Below, one piece after another: positions 34,340-42,927 of a stretch of DNA of 64,000 nt. Under the pieces are notes generated by a model. It had not been told where the DNA came from, searched no databases, and was given only the letters and a program-made list of their open reading frames with translations. The stretch's first letter is position 1. Each line of letters opens with the position of its first letter. The stretch covers positions 7,258,001-7,322,000 of the forward strand of contig NZ_CP029197.1 in the NCBI RefSeq assembly GCF_008639165.1. Direction: 5' to 3'. A program made the translations under genes and the position numbers. The stretch comes from Streptomyces venezuelae ATCC 10712. GTDB taxonomy: Bacteria > Actinomycetota > Actinomycetes > Streptomycetales > Streptomycetaceae.

Positions 34340-35047
34340 ATGTACGAACTCATCGGCGTCACCAAGCAGTACCGGCGGGGGCAGGAGAGAGTCGACGCGC
34401 TCGCCGGGGTCGACCTCACCCTCGCCCAGGGCGACCGGCTGGTCATCCAGGGCCCCACGGGCGGCGGCAAGTCCACCCTGCTGCAGATGCTCGGCGGTCT
34501 CGACCGCCCCACGTCGGGGCAGGTGCTGCTCGACGGCACCGACCTCGCCGCGCTCTCCGAGCGCCGGCTGACGGCCGTCCGCGGCCAGAACATCGGCTTC
34601 GTCTTCCAGAGCTTCAACCTCATCCCCACGCTCACCGCGCAGGAGAACGTGGAGACCACGCTCGTCCCGCTCGGCGTGCGGCCCGCGGAGCGCCGCGACC
34701 GGGCGGCCGAGGCGCTCGCATCGGTCGGACTCGGCGAACGCCGGGGTCATCTGCCGTCCGAGCTCTCCGGCGGCCAGCAGCAGCGGGTGGCGATCGCCCG
34801 CGCGCTCGTGAAGCGCCCGAAGGTGCTGCTCGCCGACGAACCCACCGGAAATCTCGACGAGTCGATGCGCGACGAGATCGTGGAGCTGCTCGAAGGGCTG
34901 TGGAAGGAGCACGGGTTGACCTTCGTCATGGTCACCCACGACAGCGCGATCGCCCGCCGGGCGCCCCGCCTCGCCACGATCCGCAAGGGGCGGATCACGG
35001 TCGAGGAGAACCGCCGGGCGGCGTCGCCCGACCCGGTCGAAGCCTGA
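34340..35047 (+). CDS. MacB/LolD-type ABC transporter ATP-binding protein
   Basis: A 235-aa ATPase with Walker A GPTGGGKST, Q-loop GFVFQSFNLIPTLTAQENV, signature LSGGQQQRVAIARAL, Walker B VLLADEPTGNLDE and the switch His in MVTHDSAIA. It drives the adjacent FtsX-type permease. CAGGAG lies seven bases upstream of the ATG. The C-terminus is short and charged. The unit ends at the strong hairpin at 35048. Confidence 0.95.
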   Translation: MYELIGVTKQYRRGQERVDALAGVDLTLAQGDRLVIQGPTGGGKSTLLQMLGGLDRPTSGQVLLDGTDLAALSERRLTAVRGQNIGFVFQSFNLIPTLTAQENVETTLVPLGVRPAERRDRAAEALASVGLGERRGHLPSELSGGQQQRVAIARALVKRPKVLLADEPTGNLDESMRDEIVELLEGLWKEHGLTFVMVTHDSAIARRAPRLATIRKGRITVEENRRAASPDPVEA

Positions 35048-35093
35048 CCCGGGCCCGGTCGACGGACGGCGAACGCCGCCGGCCGGGCCCGGG
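35048..35093. terminator. Bidirectional hairpin between convergent genes
   Basis: CCCGGGCCCGG pairs perfectly with CCGGGCCCGGG (11 bp), and the loop contains a second small hairpin (GGCG AA CGCC). It directly follows the ATPase stop and lies seven bases from the M23 peptidase stop. Confidence 0.8.
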
Positions 35094-35099
35094 AGGCCC

Positions 35100-36107
35100 T
35101 CACACGGGCACGCCGTGTCCGCGCAGATAGGCCAGCGGGTCGACGTCCGAACCGAAGTACGGCGTGGTCCGCACCTCGAAGTGCAGATGCGGACCCGTCA
35201 CCCGCCCGGTCGCCCCGGACCGCGCGATCCGCTGCCCGGCGGACACGCTCTGCCCGACGGACACGTCGATCCGGGAGAGATGGGCGTACTGGGTGTAGCG
35301 GCCGTCCGGGTGCCGGATCACCACCTCGTAGCCGTACGAGCGTCCGTAGCCGGCGGTCACCACCCGGCCGGGTCCGACCGAACGGACCGCCGTCCCGGTG
35401 GGCACGGCGAAGTCATGCCCCGTGTGGTACCCCTTCGACCAGGAACCGGGCTGCCCGTAGTACCCCGTGAAGGTGTACGAGGAGGAGACCGGCGCCCTCC
35501 AGCCGCGTGCGGCGCCGGAGGGCGCCGACGGCCCGGACGTGCCGGGCGGCCTGGAAGCGCCGGAAGGACCGGAAGGACCGGAAGGACCGGAAGGTTTCGA
35601 CGGCTTCGAGGTGTGGCCGACGGGCAGACCCGTGCGCTCGGTGTACGTCGAGGCGTGGCTGGTCCAGTACCAGTGGCCGCGGGACCGGTACCAGTAAACG
35701 CGGTCCCGCGCGTCCCAGCCCTGCCGCCCCCGGAACACCGGCTTCCCGGCCCGCCCGCCGCCTCCGCCCGCGGCGGCGTCCGTACCGGCGGAGGCACCGG
35801 AGCGCTGCGCGTACGTCGAGGCGTGGCTGGTCCAGCGCCACTCGCCCGCGGCGTTCCGGAACCAGTACTTTGAGCCGTCCCAGCCCGCGTGCGCCGGGGC
35901 GGGCTCGGCCGCCGCCGTGCCCGCGCCCGCTCCGGCCAGGGCGACCGCCCCCACGGTCGCGACGACCGCGCGGCGCACCCCGCGCAGGGTGGGCAGCGCG
36001 CGCGACCCGTCGGCGGCGGCGCGCCGGGCGGCGCCGGCGCAGCCCGGGCAGCCGCAGTCGAGGGGTGTCTCATCGGTGAACGCGGGGGTCTCCACGATCC
36101 TCTTCAC
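35100..36107 (-). CDS. M23-family metallopeptidase with Trp-rich repeats
   Basis: A 335-aa protein. A Cys-rich cytoplasmic N-terminus (PLDCGCPGCAG) precedes a signal or membrane segment (RRAVVATVGAVALAGAGAGTAAAEP). Two repeats of about 30 residues follow, each reading W-D...YW(F/Y)R...W(R/Y)WTSHASTY. Then come a (S/G)PSG collagen-like linker and a C-terminal peptidase M23 domain with zinc ligands in GYHTGHDFAVPTG and GPHLHFEV. The peptidase should cleave cell-wall peptides outside the membrane. Start GTG 36107 overlaps the stop of the SPFH gene (GTGA), so the two are translationally coupled. Confidence 0.9.
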   Translation of the reverse strand: MKRIVETPAFTDETPLDCGCPGCAGAARRAAADGSRALPTLRGVRRAVVATVGAVALAGAGAGTAAAEPAPAHAGWDGSKYWFRNAAGEWRWTSHASTYAQRSGASAGTDAAAGGGGGRAGKPVFRGRQGWDARDRVYWYRSRGHWYWTSHASTYTERTGLPVGHTSKPSKPSGPSGPSGPSGASRPPGTSGPSAPSGAARGWRAPVSSSYTFTGYYGQPGSWSKGYHTGHDFAVPTGTAVRSVGPGRVVTAGYGRSYGYEVVIRHPDGRYTQYAHLSRIDVSVGQSVSAGQRIARSGATGRVTGPHLHFEVRTTPYFGSDVDPLAYLRGHGVPV

Positions 36108-37261
36108 TCCTGATTCGGGTCGGCCGGGCCGCCACTGCGGGTGTAGAAGGCCACGGTCAAGTCCTTGACCAGGGCCTGGCGTTCGAAGTCGTCGAGTTCG
36201 ACGAGCCCACGGCTGGTCAGCCGGGTCACGGTGTCGTCCACGGCGTCGATGACGCCGGTCAGGACCGAGTCCCGGTGCTTCGCGTCGAGCGCGGCGACCT
36301 GCCTGCGGCGCATGGCGGCGGCGACCTCGGGGGCGTACTCGATCCGGGTCGGCTGTGCGGAGAACACGGCGATGCCGACCGGCCGGCACTCGGCCGCGAG
36401 CATCCGGGTCAGCGCGGCGCCGACCGCCTCGGCGTCCCGCAGGGTCGGCGTGTCGCCACGGAACGCGTCGGCGGGCAGCTGCGACAGCACCCGGGCGGCC
36501 GCCGCCTCCACCTGCTCCCGCAGATAGCCGAGATGGTCGTCGACGGCGAGCAGTGCGCGGGCGGTGTCCCGTACGGACCACACGACGAGGACGACCACGC
36601 GCAGCGCCGAACCCTCGGCGTCGACGACCGCGATCGGCTCGCTGCGCCAGTGCCGCAGCCGTACGTCGATCCGGCGGCGCAGGACGAAGGGGCTGATCCA
36701 GACGAGGCCGGTGCGGCGCACGCTGCCCCGGTACCGGCCGAAGAGCGAGAGCACCCAGGCGGAACCGGTCCGTCCCCGGGTCAGCCCGCCGAAGGAGACG
36801 ACGGCCACGACGAGGCAGCAGGCGAGCGCCGCCCAGTGCCAGGGCGGCAGCACCGCGTCCCGGAGCGGGCGGGCCCGCCACAGGGTGGTGCCGACACCGG
36901 TGAGCGCGGTGAGTCCGGTGAGGACGGCGACCCAGCCGGGGACGGCGGGGCCGGGACGTTCGGCGAGTTCGGGGTCGACGGGCGGGGGACGGCGGGGGAG
37001 TTGGACGGCGGTGGCTGCGAAGGACGTGGACGCGCGGGGCGTGGACGCGGCGGACTCGGACGCGAGGGACACGGGTGCGAGGGGTTCGCGCGCGGGCGGC
37101 TCGGGCTCGGGCTCGGTGCGGCGCGTTGGGGTGGGGAGCGTCGGCGTCGTGGGGAGCGGTTCGGTGGGGGAGGTGGCGGACCGGAAGAGGTCGTTCATCG
37201 GTATGCCGTCCGCGGGCCGGCGGATGCGGACGGGCAGGGGCCGCTTCTGTAGCTCGGTCAT
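36104..37261 (-). CDS. SPFH/Band-7 domain membrane protein
   Basis: A 385-aa protein. The disordered Pro/Glu/Thr-rich N-terminus (about 1-100) is followed by two membrane segments (VPGWVAVLTGLTALTGVG and WAALACCLVVAVVSFGGL). A Band-7/SPFH domain follows (GLVWISPFVLRRRIDVRLRHW, LRVVVLVVWSVRDTARALLA, EQVEAAAARVLSQL). SPFH proteins scaffold membrane microdomains. ATG 37261 with AAGGG upstream is preferred to starts further out at 37390. It is coupled by GTGA to the M23 peptidase, suggesting they act together at the envelope. Confidence 0.88.
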   Translation of the reverse strand: MTELQKRPLPVRIRRPADGIPMNDLFRSATSPTEPLPTTPTLPTPTRRTEPEPEPPAREPLAPVSLASESAASTPRASTSFAATAVQLPRRPPPVDPELAERPGPAVPGWVAVLTGLTALTGVGTTLWRARPLRDAVLPPWHWAALACCLVVAVVSFGGLTRGRTGSAWVLSLFGRYRGSVRRTGLVWISPFVLRRRIDVRLRHWRSEPIAVVDAEGSALRVVVLVVWSVRDTARALLAVDDHLGYLREQVEAAAARVLSQLPADAFRGDTPTLRDAEAVGAALTRMLAAECRPVGIAVFSAQPTRIEYAPEVAAAMRRRQVAALDAKHRDSVLTGVIDAVDDTVTRLTSRGLVELDDFERQALVKDLTVAFYTRSGGPADPNQE

Positions 37262-37372
37262 GAGGCCCTTCCGGCCGTCCATGAGGTGACGGCGCGTCGG
37301 ATGATCTTCATGCACCATCGTCACAGGGGTGTATGTCCGGAATGCCACGACGAACGTCCCGAATGTCCAGGA

Positions 37373-37392
37373 CCAAGGTCCCTTGGCCAAGG
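37373..37392. promoter_or_regulatory. CCAAGG/CCTTGG inverted-repeat cluster in a divergent promoter region
   Basis: CCAAGG, TC, CCTTGG, then CCAAGG again. Either outer arm can pair with the middle one. It lies between the divergent SPFH and WGR genes, 45 bp from the WGR start codon. It may be an operator; the function is unknown. Confidence 0.4.
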
Positions 37393-37437
37393 CTTCACCG
37401 AAGGCCGTTGTCAGTGGCTGCCCCTACCGTTTTCACC

Positions 37438-38874
37438 ATGACGACGACGACCTATCTGGAGCTGTCGCAGGACGGCGGCGGTGCCCACAAGTTCTACGAA
37501 GTGACCGTGGAGGACCTCGCGGTGTCGGTCCGTTACGGCCGCATCGGCTCGGCGGGCCAGACGCAGCGCTCCACGTTCCCGACCGCGGCGAAGGCGCAGG
37601 CGGCCGCGGCGAAGAAGATAGGGGAGAAGGTCCGCAAGGGATACGCCCCGGCCGTACGGGGACAGCGGGCGGCCCGCGCCGTGACGCGTCGCGCGGTGAC
37701 CTCCGCGCCCTCCACCGCCCGCGCCGTCGCCCCCGTGCTCTGGCGCTTCCGGACCGGCTCGGCCGCCTTCGGCATCCACGTCGACGAGGAGCGCTGCTGG
37801 GTCGGCAACCAGGCGGGCGACGTCTTCACGCTCGACCGCTCCGGCGAGGTGCAGGCCCGGTTCAGCCTGCCGGACGGCGTCAAGTGCCTGGTCGCCGACG
37901 ACTTCTGGATCTACGCGGGCTGCGACGACGGCAAGGTGTACGACCTGTCGTCGAAGCTGCCCTTCGCCGCCTACGACATCGCCACCGACGTCGACATCTT
38001 CTGGCTCGACATCCACGAGGGCGTCCTGCACGTCGCCGACCGCTCGGGCCGGCTGACCGTCATCGACCACGAGGACGAGCACCAGTGGGCGCGCGGCGGC
38101 CAGGGCGAGCACGCGTGGATGGTCCGCGCCGACGGGGACGCCGTCTACTACGGCGACACCCGGGGCGTCGCCGCGCACGCGCCCGACGGCGGCGGCGAGC
38201 TGTGGCACACGGCGACCGAGGGCGGGGTGCTCTTCGGCTGGCAGGAGGACACCGCGGTCTACGCGGGCACGTCCCGCAAGAAGGTGCAGCGGATCGCGAA
38301 GAAGGACGGCAGGGTGGAGGCGGTCTACGCCTGCGACAGTCCGGTGTACTCCTGCGCGACCTCGCCCGGCGGCCGGTTCGTCTTCGCCGCCGACTCGGCC
38401 TCCTCCGTCTACTGCTTCGCGGAGGACGGCACCCGGCTGTGGAAGCTCGGTACGGGCGGGGGTTCGGCGCTCTCCATGCAGTACCGCGACGAGCGGCTCT
38501 ATCTGGTGACCACGGACGGCTCGCTGGTCTGCGTGGACGCGAGCGAGGCGGCCATCGAGGCGGCCCAGGAGGGCACGGTCCCGGTCGCCCGGGACATCAA
38601 GCTCGCCGCCGCCCTGCCGGTGTACGAGCCGGCCACGACCGTCACCGCCGTGACGTCGGTCAGCGACGCCCCGGCCGGTTCGGTGGTCGTGGAGTGCGTG
38701 ACGGAGAACGGCAGGACGCGGGTACGGGTCGTCTCCCAGGGCTACGACTCCGGGTGGAACGTGCAGTTCCCCCGGGCGATCCGGGAGCCCGGCGCGCGGT
38801 ACGTGGTCGACGCGCTGCACCCCGCCGCCGGCGGCTTCTACCGGGTCCGCGGTGACATCCGGCGGCTGCGATGA
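37438..38874 (+). CDS. WGR-domain protein with beta-propeller repeats
   Basis: A 478-aa protein. The N-terminal WGR domain (about residues 1-75: YLELSQDGGGAHKFYEVTVE, VSVRYGRIGSAGQTQ, with Tyr replacing the W of WGR) resembles the nucleic-acid-binding module of PARPs and MolR-type proteins. The rest is a PQQ/WD-like propeller (WVGNQAGDVFTLDRSGEV, YAGCDDGKVYDL, VFAADSASSVYCFAEDGTRLW). Its role is unknown. ATG 37438 lacks a Shine-Dalgarno and lies seven bases after TACCGT, a leaderless layout. The stop overlaps the next gene's start (ATGA). Confidence 0.85.
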   Translation: MTTTTYLELSQDGGGAHKFYEVTVEDLAVSVRYGRIGSAGQTQRSTFPTAAKAQAAAAKKIGEKVRKGYAPAVRGQRAARAVTRRAVTSAPSTARAVAPVLWRFRTGSAAFGIHVDEERCWVGNQAGDVFTLDRSGEVQARFSLPDGVKCLVADDFWIYAGCDDGKVYDLSSKLPFAAYDIATDVDIFWLDIHEGVLHVADRSGRLTVIDHEDEHQWARGGQGEHAWMVRADGDAVYYGDTRGVAAHAPDGGGELWHTATEGGVLFGWQEDTAVYAGTSRKKVQRIAKKDGRVEAVYACDSPVYSCATSPGGRFVFAADSASSVYCFAEDGTRLWKLGTGGGSALSMQYRDERLYLVTTDGSLVCVDASEAAIEAAQEGTVPVARDIKLAAALPVYEPATTVTAVTSVSDAPAGSVVVECVTENGRTRVRVVSQGYDSGWNVQFPRAIREPGARYVVDALHPAAGGFYRVRGDIRRLR

Positions 38875-39422
38875 CGGCGGGCCCGGGCGGCGCGCGCCCG
38901 GGCGGGGGCGCGGGCTCCGGCGGTGGGGGCTCCGGGGGTGCGGGAGCGGGCTCCGGGGGAGGGGGCACCTTCGAGGCGGCGACGGGCGACGGCCCGCCGG
39001 TGGGCGCGGCGGACGCCGAGCAGCGGTCAAGGGAGGTCCGGGCCGCCCTCGACGGACTGCTGCAGATCAGACGGCTGACCCTCCGCCAGGGCGGCGGCGA
39101 CCCGAGGGCCCTGCCCGCCGACTGGGAGCGGCGGCAGCCGGTCCGCGCGGTGGCCCTGGCCCTGGAGTCCGGTGGGCTGACGCCCTCCTCGGTGGACGCC
39201 ACCGGGGCGCGGACGACCGCCGGGTACCGCGTGCGGGCCGGCGACCGGCCGGAGACCGCCGTGGTCGAGTGGCTGGGCCCGCCGGGCTCGGGCGCCGCAC
39301 GGGAGGAGGCGGAGGCGCTCGGCGCGTGCGTGCCGCGGCTGGCCCGGCTCGGCTGGGAGGCCCTGCTGTACAAGGGCCCGCGCGGCCACCGCTACCTGGA
39401 GGTGGAGCCGATGGCGGGCTGA
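38871..39422 (+). CDS. Hypothetical protein coupled to the WGR gene
   Basis: A 183-aa protein. Residues about 5-35 are almost only Gly, Ser and Ala. A folded part follows with RSREVRAALDGLLQIRRLTLRQGG, VVEWLGPPGSGAAREEAEAL and GWEALLYKGPRGHRYLEVEP. No family is recognised. The four-base overlap with the WGR gene indicates coexpression, so the two proteins probably work together. Confidence 0.75.
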   Translation: MTAGPGGARPGGGAGSGGGGSGGAGAGSGGGGTFEAATGDGPPVGAADAEQRSREVRAALDGLLQIRRLTLRQGGGDPRALPADWERRQPVRAVALALESGGLTPSSVDATGARTTAGYRVRAGDRPETAVVEWLGPPGSGAAREEAEALGACVPRLARLGWEALLYKGPRGHRYLEVEPMAG

Positions 39423-39447
39423 AACCGGGCCCGGTGGGGCCGCGAGG

Positions 39448-39870
39448 TCAGGCGATCGAGGCGGAGACGATCGCCGAGACCGCGATGTTGCACGAGGCGG
39501 TCACCCAGACCGCCGGGTGCGGCTGCGGGTCGACCAGGGTGGCGCCCAGCTTGCCCGGGGTGACCAGGTCGACCACCAGGAAGGCCACGGCCATCATCAC
39601 CAGGCCGAGCAGGCCGAACGCGGCCGTCGAGACGAGACCCTTGCCGAAGTTGTCGTAGGTCGTCCAGATCGAGGTGAAGACGATGCCGCCGATGCCGAGG
39701 AGCGCGGAGCTCAGCAGGATCGCGGCGTTGCGGTTGCGGTCCTCCCAGATCTGCCGCCCGAGCTTGCCGGGGGTCAGCAGGTCCACGAGCACGATGCCGA
39801 GGATCAGCAGGACCACGCCGAGGGCGCCGTAGGCGCCGGCCCGGCCGAGGCCGTTGACGATGTCGCTCAT
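39448..39870 (-). CDS. DUF350-family membrane protein
   Basis: A 140-aa protein with four hydrophobic segments arranged as two similar halves. Each half contains a D-L-(L/V)-T-PGKLG motif (VLVDLLTPGKLGRQ and VVDLVTPGKLGATL), the hallmark of DUF350 (YjfL-like) proteins. The function is unknown; relatives often sit near stress or envelope genes. It is convergent with the WGR-linked hypothetical gene. Confidence 0.9.
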   Translation of the reverse strand: MSDIVNGLGRAGAYGALGVVLLILGIVLVDLLTPGKLGRQIWEDRNRNAAILLSSALLGIGGIVFTSIWTTYDNFGKGLVSTAAFGLLGLVMMAVAFLVVDLVTPGKLGATLVDPQPHPAVWVTASCNIAVSAIVSASIA

Positions 39871-39955
39871 GGGGTGCCGGTCTCCGGGAAGTCACGATCA
39901 CGGGGGATCGGTGGTCAAGGACCGGCAAAATGTAGCGCACGCGTCAACGGCGGCC

Positions 39956-39984
39956 GCCGCCCGCCCGGGCATCGGGCGGACGGC
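39956..39984. terminator. Probable terminator of the M20-HdeD transcript
   Basis: A 12-bp stem with one mismatch (GCCGCCCGCCCG against CGGGCGGACGGC) and a 5-nt loop. It lies about 65 bp downstream of the HdeD stop on the minus strand. Confidence 0.5.
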
Positions 39985-40048
39985 GGGGGCTGGTGAACGG
40001 CAGGCGGGCGGGGCCGCGACCGGGGGAGCGGGCGCCGAAGCGTCCCGA

Positions 40049-40657
40049 TCAGGTCCCCGGCGGCAGCTTCTTGGCGCGCGAGCGCACCTGGAAGGCCGTG
40101 ACGATCTCGACCGCGCCGACGGCGACGAGCCAGATGCCGCCCAGGACCATCAGCACCGCGGCCGACTCCAAGGGGGAGACAATGAGGACCACACCGGCGA
40201 GCGCGTTGACGATGCCGAGGAAGATGTGCCAGCCGCGGGCCGGCATCGCCGGGTCGGAGGCCGCCGCGATGGTCTCCGTGATGCCGCGGAAGAGCCAGCC
40301 GATCCCGATCCAGAGCGCGAGCAGCAGGATCGACTGCGTCGCGCCCCGGAAGCAGAGCAGGCCCAGCAGGATCGACAGGGCGCCGCTGATGAACGCCATG
40401 ACCCGCAGCGCGGTCGTGGTGTGCGTGCCGAAGGCGGCGACCAGCTGCATGACGCCGCTGAACAGCAGGAAGAGGCCGAAGAGCACACCGGCCACGAACA
40501 GCGACGCGCCCGGCCACACCAGGACGAGGACGCCGAGTACCAGCGCCGCGAACCCGGCCACCAGCAGCGCCTGCCAGGCGGCGCCCGCGAGTACGCCCAG
40601 AGGGCCGGGAGGTATGTCGTGGTCGTGACGGGGCGGGTGGTCATGGGCCTGTGTCAT
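40049..40657 (-). CDS. HdeD/DUF308-family membrane protein
   Basis: A 202-aa protein. A His/Asp-rich cytoplasmic N-terminus (residues 1-17, HDHPPRHDHD) is followed by six hydrophobic helices in three DUF308 pairs (for example LLVAGFAALVLGVLVLVWPG and LLALWIGIGWLFRGITETI). HdeD relatives are linked to acid resistance in enterobacteria; the role in actinobacteria is unproven. It lies 66 bp downstream of the M20 peptidase on the same strand and may share its transcript. Confidence 0.88.
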   Translation of the reverse strand: MTQAHDHPPRHDHDIPPGPLGVLAGAAWQALLVAGFAALVLGVLVLVWPGASLFVAGVLFGLFLLFSGVMQLVAAFGTHTTTALRVMAFISGALSILLGLLCFRGATQSILLLALWIGIGWLFRGITETIAAASDPAMPARGWHIFLGIVNALAGVVLIVSPLESAAVLMVLGGIWLVAVGAVEIVTAFQVRSRAKKLPPGT

Positions 40658-40723
40658 GAGGGCTCCTTGGTCGCGGGAGACGGCAGAGGGAGGAGGCAGA
40701 GGGAGACGGCGGGGAGATGGCGG

Positions 40724-42100
40724 TCAGAGAGGGGTGGCGTAGGTGCTCAGGAAGAGCGCCTCGGCCAGCGCCATGTGCTCGATCTCGGAGGGGTCCACGC
40801 TCTCGTTGGGCGCGTGGATGAGGCAGCCGGGCTCCTCGACGCCGATCAGGGCGATCTCCGCGTCGGGGAAGTGGGAGGCGAGCACGTTGCAGAGCGGGAT
40901 CGAACCGCCCTGCCCCGACTGGACCATGTCCTTCCCGTACGCCTCACGGAGCGCGGTGCCGAGCGCCCGGTAGGCGGGGCCGTCGGTGCGCGCCCGGAAC
41001 GGCTGCCCGGCGCCCTCCTGTTCCACCTCGACCCGGGCGCCCCACGGGGCGGCCCCGGTCAGGTGGTCGGTGAGGGCGCGTACGGCCTCGTCCGCGTCGA
41101 TCCCGGGCGGGATCCGCAGGCTGACCCTGGCGCGTACCGTCGCCTGCACCGCCGCCGAGGAGCCCACCACCGGCGGGCAGTCGATGCCGAGGACGGTCAC
41201 GGCGGGCCGTGCCCACAACTCGTCGGCGACCGAGCCCGTACCGACCAGGGAGACGCCGTCGAGGGCGCCCACATCCGTACGGAACTGCTCGGCCGGGTAG
41301 TCGACCCCGGTCCAGGCGCCGTCGCCCGGCAGGCCCTTGATCGCAGTGTTGCCGTGTTCGTCACGGAGGCTGTCGAGGATGCGGACCAGGGCGGCGAGCG
41401 CGTCGGGCGCGGGCCCGCCGAACATGCCGGAGTGCATCGGGCCCTTGAGGGTGGAGACGGTGACGACGACGTCGGCGAGCCCGCGCAGCGAGGTGGTCGT
41501 GGTGGGCAGACCGCGCGCGAAGTTGCCGGTGTCGCAGATCAACAGGGTGTCGGCGGCGAAGAGTTCGGGCCGCAGCGGCACCAGCCGCTCCAGGCCTCCG
41601 GTGCCCTGCTCCTCCGAACCCTCCGCCACGAACTTGATGTTCACGGGGAAGCCCCGGCCCTCGGCGCCGCCGAGCGCGCGGAGCGCCGTGAGGTGCATGG
41701 CGATGTTGCCCTTGCAGTCGGCCGCGCCGCGCCCGAACCAGCGTCCGTCGCGTTCGGTGAGTTCGAACGGCGGGGTCTCCCAGGCCGCGTCGTCCAGCGG
41801 CGGCTGGACGTCGTAGTGGCAGTAGAGGAGGACGGTGGGCGCCCCCTCGGGGCCCGGCGCGTGTCCGACGACCGCGTCCGTGCCGTCCGGGGTCGTCACC
41901 CGCCGCATGTCGCGGAGTCCCGCCTCGGTGAAGGCCCGTACGAGGAAGTCGGCGGCCTCGGCGCACTCCTCCGGCGGGAACTGGCGCGGGTCGGCCACGG
42001 AGCGCATCGCCACGAGCGCGGTCAGGTCCTCCTTCGCCCGGGGCATCAGGGCCCGGACCTTCTCCCGCAGGGCTGCGGTCCCGGTGGACTCGGCGGTCAT
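40724..42100 (-). CDS. M20-family dipeptidase/metallopeptidase
   Basis: A 458-aa peptidase of the M20 (carnosinase/dipeptidase-like) group. The zinc ligands and catalytic residues are visible: LLYCHYDVQPP (His, Asp), GRGAADCKGN (bridging Asp), VAEGSEEQGTGG (catalytic Glu and ligand Glu) and the C-terminal LIHAPNESVDPSEI (His). The dimerisation domain occupies about residues 205-330. ATG 42100 starts the recognisable sequence (MTAESTGTAALREKV). It is probably cytosolic, as no signal peptide is seen. Confidence 0.93.
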   Translation of the reverse strand: MTAESTGTAALREKVRALMPRAKEDLTALVAMRSVADPRQFPPEECAEAADFLVRAFTEAGLRDMRRVTTPDGTDAVVGHAPGPEGAPTVLLYCHYDVQPPLDDAAWETPPFELTERDGRWFGRGAADCKGNIAMHLTALRALGGAEGRGFPVNIKFVAEGSEEQGTGGLERLVPLRPELFAADTLLICDTGNFARGLPTTTTSLRGLADVVVTVSTLKGPMHSGMFGGPAPDALAALVRILDSLRDEHGNTAIKGLPGDGAWTGVDYPAEQFRTDVGALDGVSLVGTGSVADELWARPAVTVLGIDCPPVVGSSAAVQATVRARVSLRIPPGIDADEAVRALTDHLTGAAPWGARVEVEQEGAGQPFRARTDGPAYRALGTALREAYGKDMVQSGQGGSIPLCNVLASHFPDAEIALIGVEEPGCLIHAPNESVDPSEIEHMALAEALFLSTYATPL

Positions 42101-42267
42101 GCGTACCCACTTCCCTCGGGCCGGCGCGGGGGCGCGGCGCGCGGGCCCCCGGGACGGCGACTGCCCTCCCACCCAAGCACCGGCGGACAAACGCCGCAAA
42201 ACATGACTCGGACGGCGTATCTGTCAGGGCTCCCGGGGGCGCGGTCCGGGACGGCCGACGACAGTGG

Positions 42268-42353
42268 ACGGCGTACGAGTCCCCACGACGGCGTACGAGT
42301 CCCACAGCCTGGGGACGGCGTACGAGTCCCCAACGACCACGGCGTACGAGTCC
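42268..42353. repeat. Four copies of ACGGCGTACGAGTCC upstream of doxX
   Basis: Exact 15-bp copies begin at 42268, 42288, 42315 and 42339, with irregular 5-12-bp spacers. A degenerate copy lies near 42211. The cluster ends 25 bp before the DoxX start codon, and each copy contains the palindromic core GTAC. Confidence 0.9.
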
Positions 42354-42378
42354 GCCCCCGCCGCTCCTGGAGGAACAG

Positions 42379-42927
42379 ATGGGCCACCCCAACCGACGCG
42401 ACCTCGGGCTCCTCTTGCTGCGGGTCGGCACCGGTGCTGTGCTCGCCGCGCACGGCACCCAGAAGCTCTTCGGCTGGTTCGGCGGCGGAGGCATCGAGGG
42501 CACCACGAAGGGCATGGAGGCCATGGGCTTCCATCCCGGCCGGGAGAGCGCCATCGCCGCGGGTCTCGGCGAGGCGGGCGGCGGCGCCCTGCTGGCGCTC
42601 GGTCTCGCCACCCCGGCCGCGGGCGCCGCGGCCGCCGGAGCCATGACCGGCGCCGTCGCCGTGCACGCCCCGGCCGGCTTCTTCGCCACGAGCGGCGGCT
42701 ACGAGTACCCGGCCTTCCTCGGCTTCGTCGCCGCCGCCATCGGCGTCACGGGCGCCGGGCGGTACTCCCTTGACCACGCGACGGACCACGTCCTCGACCG
42801 CCCCTGGGTGGTGCTCACCGCCTTCCTCGGCACCGCCGTCGCGGCGGCCGCCGTGGTCAACCGCCGTGCCGGCGACCAGGCCGCGGCGGCCGACGCCGCG
42901 CCGGACCCGGAGCCCGAGGTCCCGTGA
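42379..42927 (+). CDS. DoxX-family membrane protein
   Basis: A 182-aa protein with four helices. The DoxX start (RRDLGLLLLRVGTGAVLAAHGTQKLFGWFGGGG) is followed by GFHPGRESAIAAGLGEAGGGALLALGL and a charged C-terminus. DoxX proteins take part in oxidoreductase complexes or membrane redox homeostasis; this one's role is unknown. GGAGG lies upstream of the ATG. An array of 15-bp repeats occupies its promoter region, and a terminator hairpin starts at its stop codon. Confidence 0.88.
   Translation: MGHPNRRDLGLLLLRVGTGAVLAAHGTQKLFGWFGGGGIEGTTKGMEAMGFHPGRESAIAAGLGEAGGGALLALGLATPAAGAAAAGAMTGAVAVHAPAGFFATSGGYEYPAFLGFVAAAIGVTGAGRYSLDHATDHVLDRPWVVLTAFLGTAVAAAAVVNRRAGDQAAAADAAPDPEPEVP

Noticed and set aside
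42268..42353. Possible CRISPR array
   Set aside because: Repeats are only 15 bp with 5-12-bp spacers and there are no cas genes. The same applies to the arrays at 31162 and 47566.
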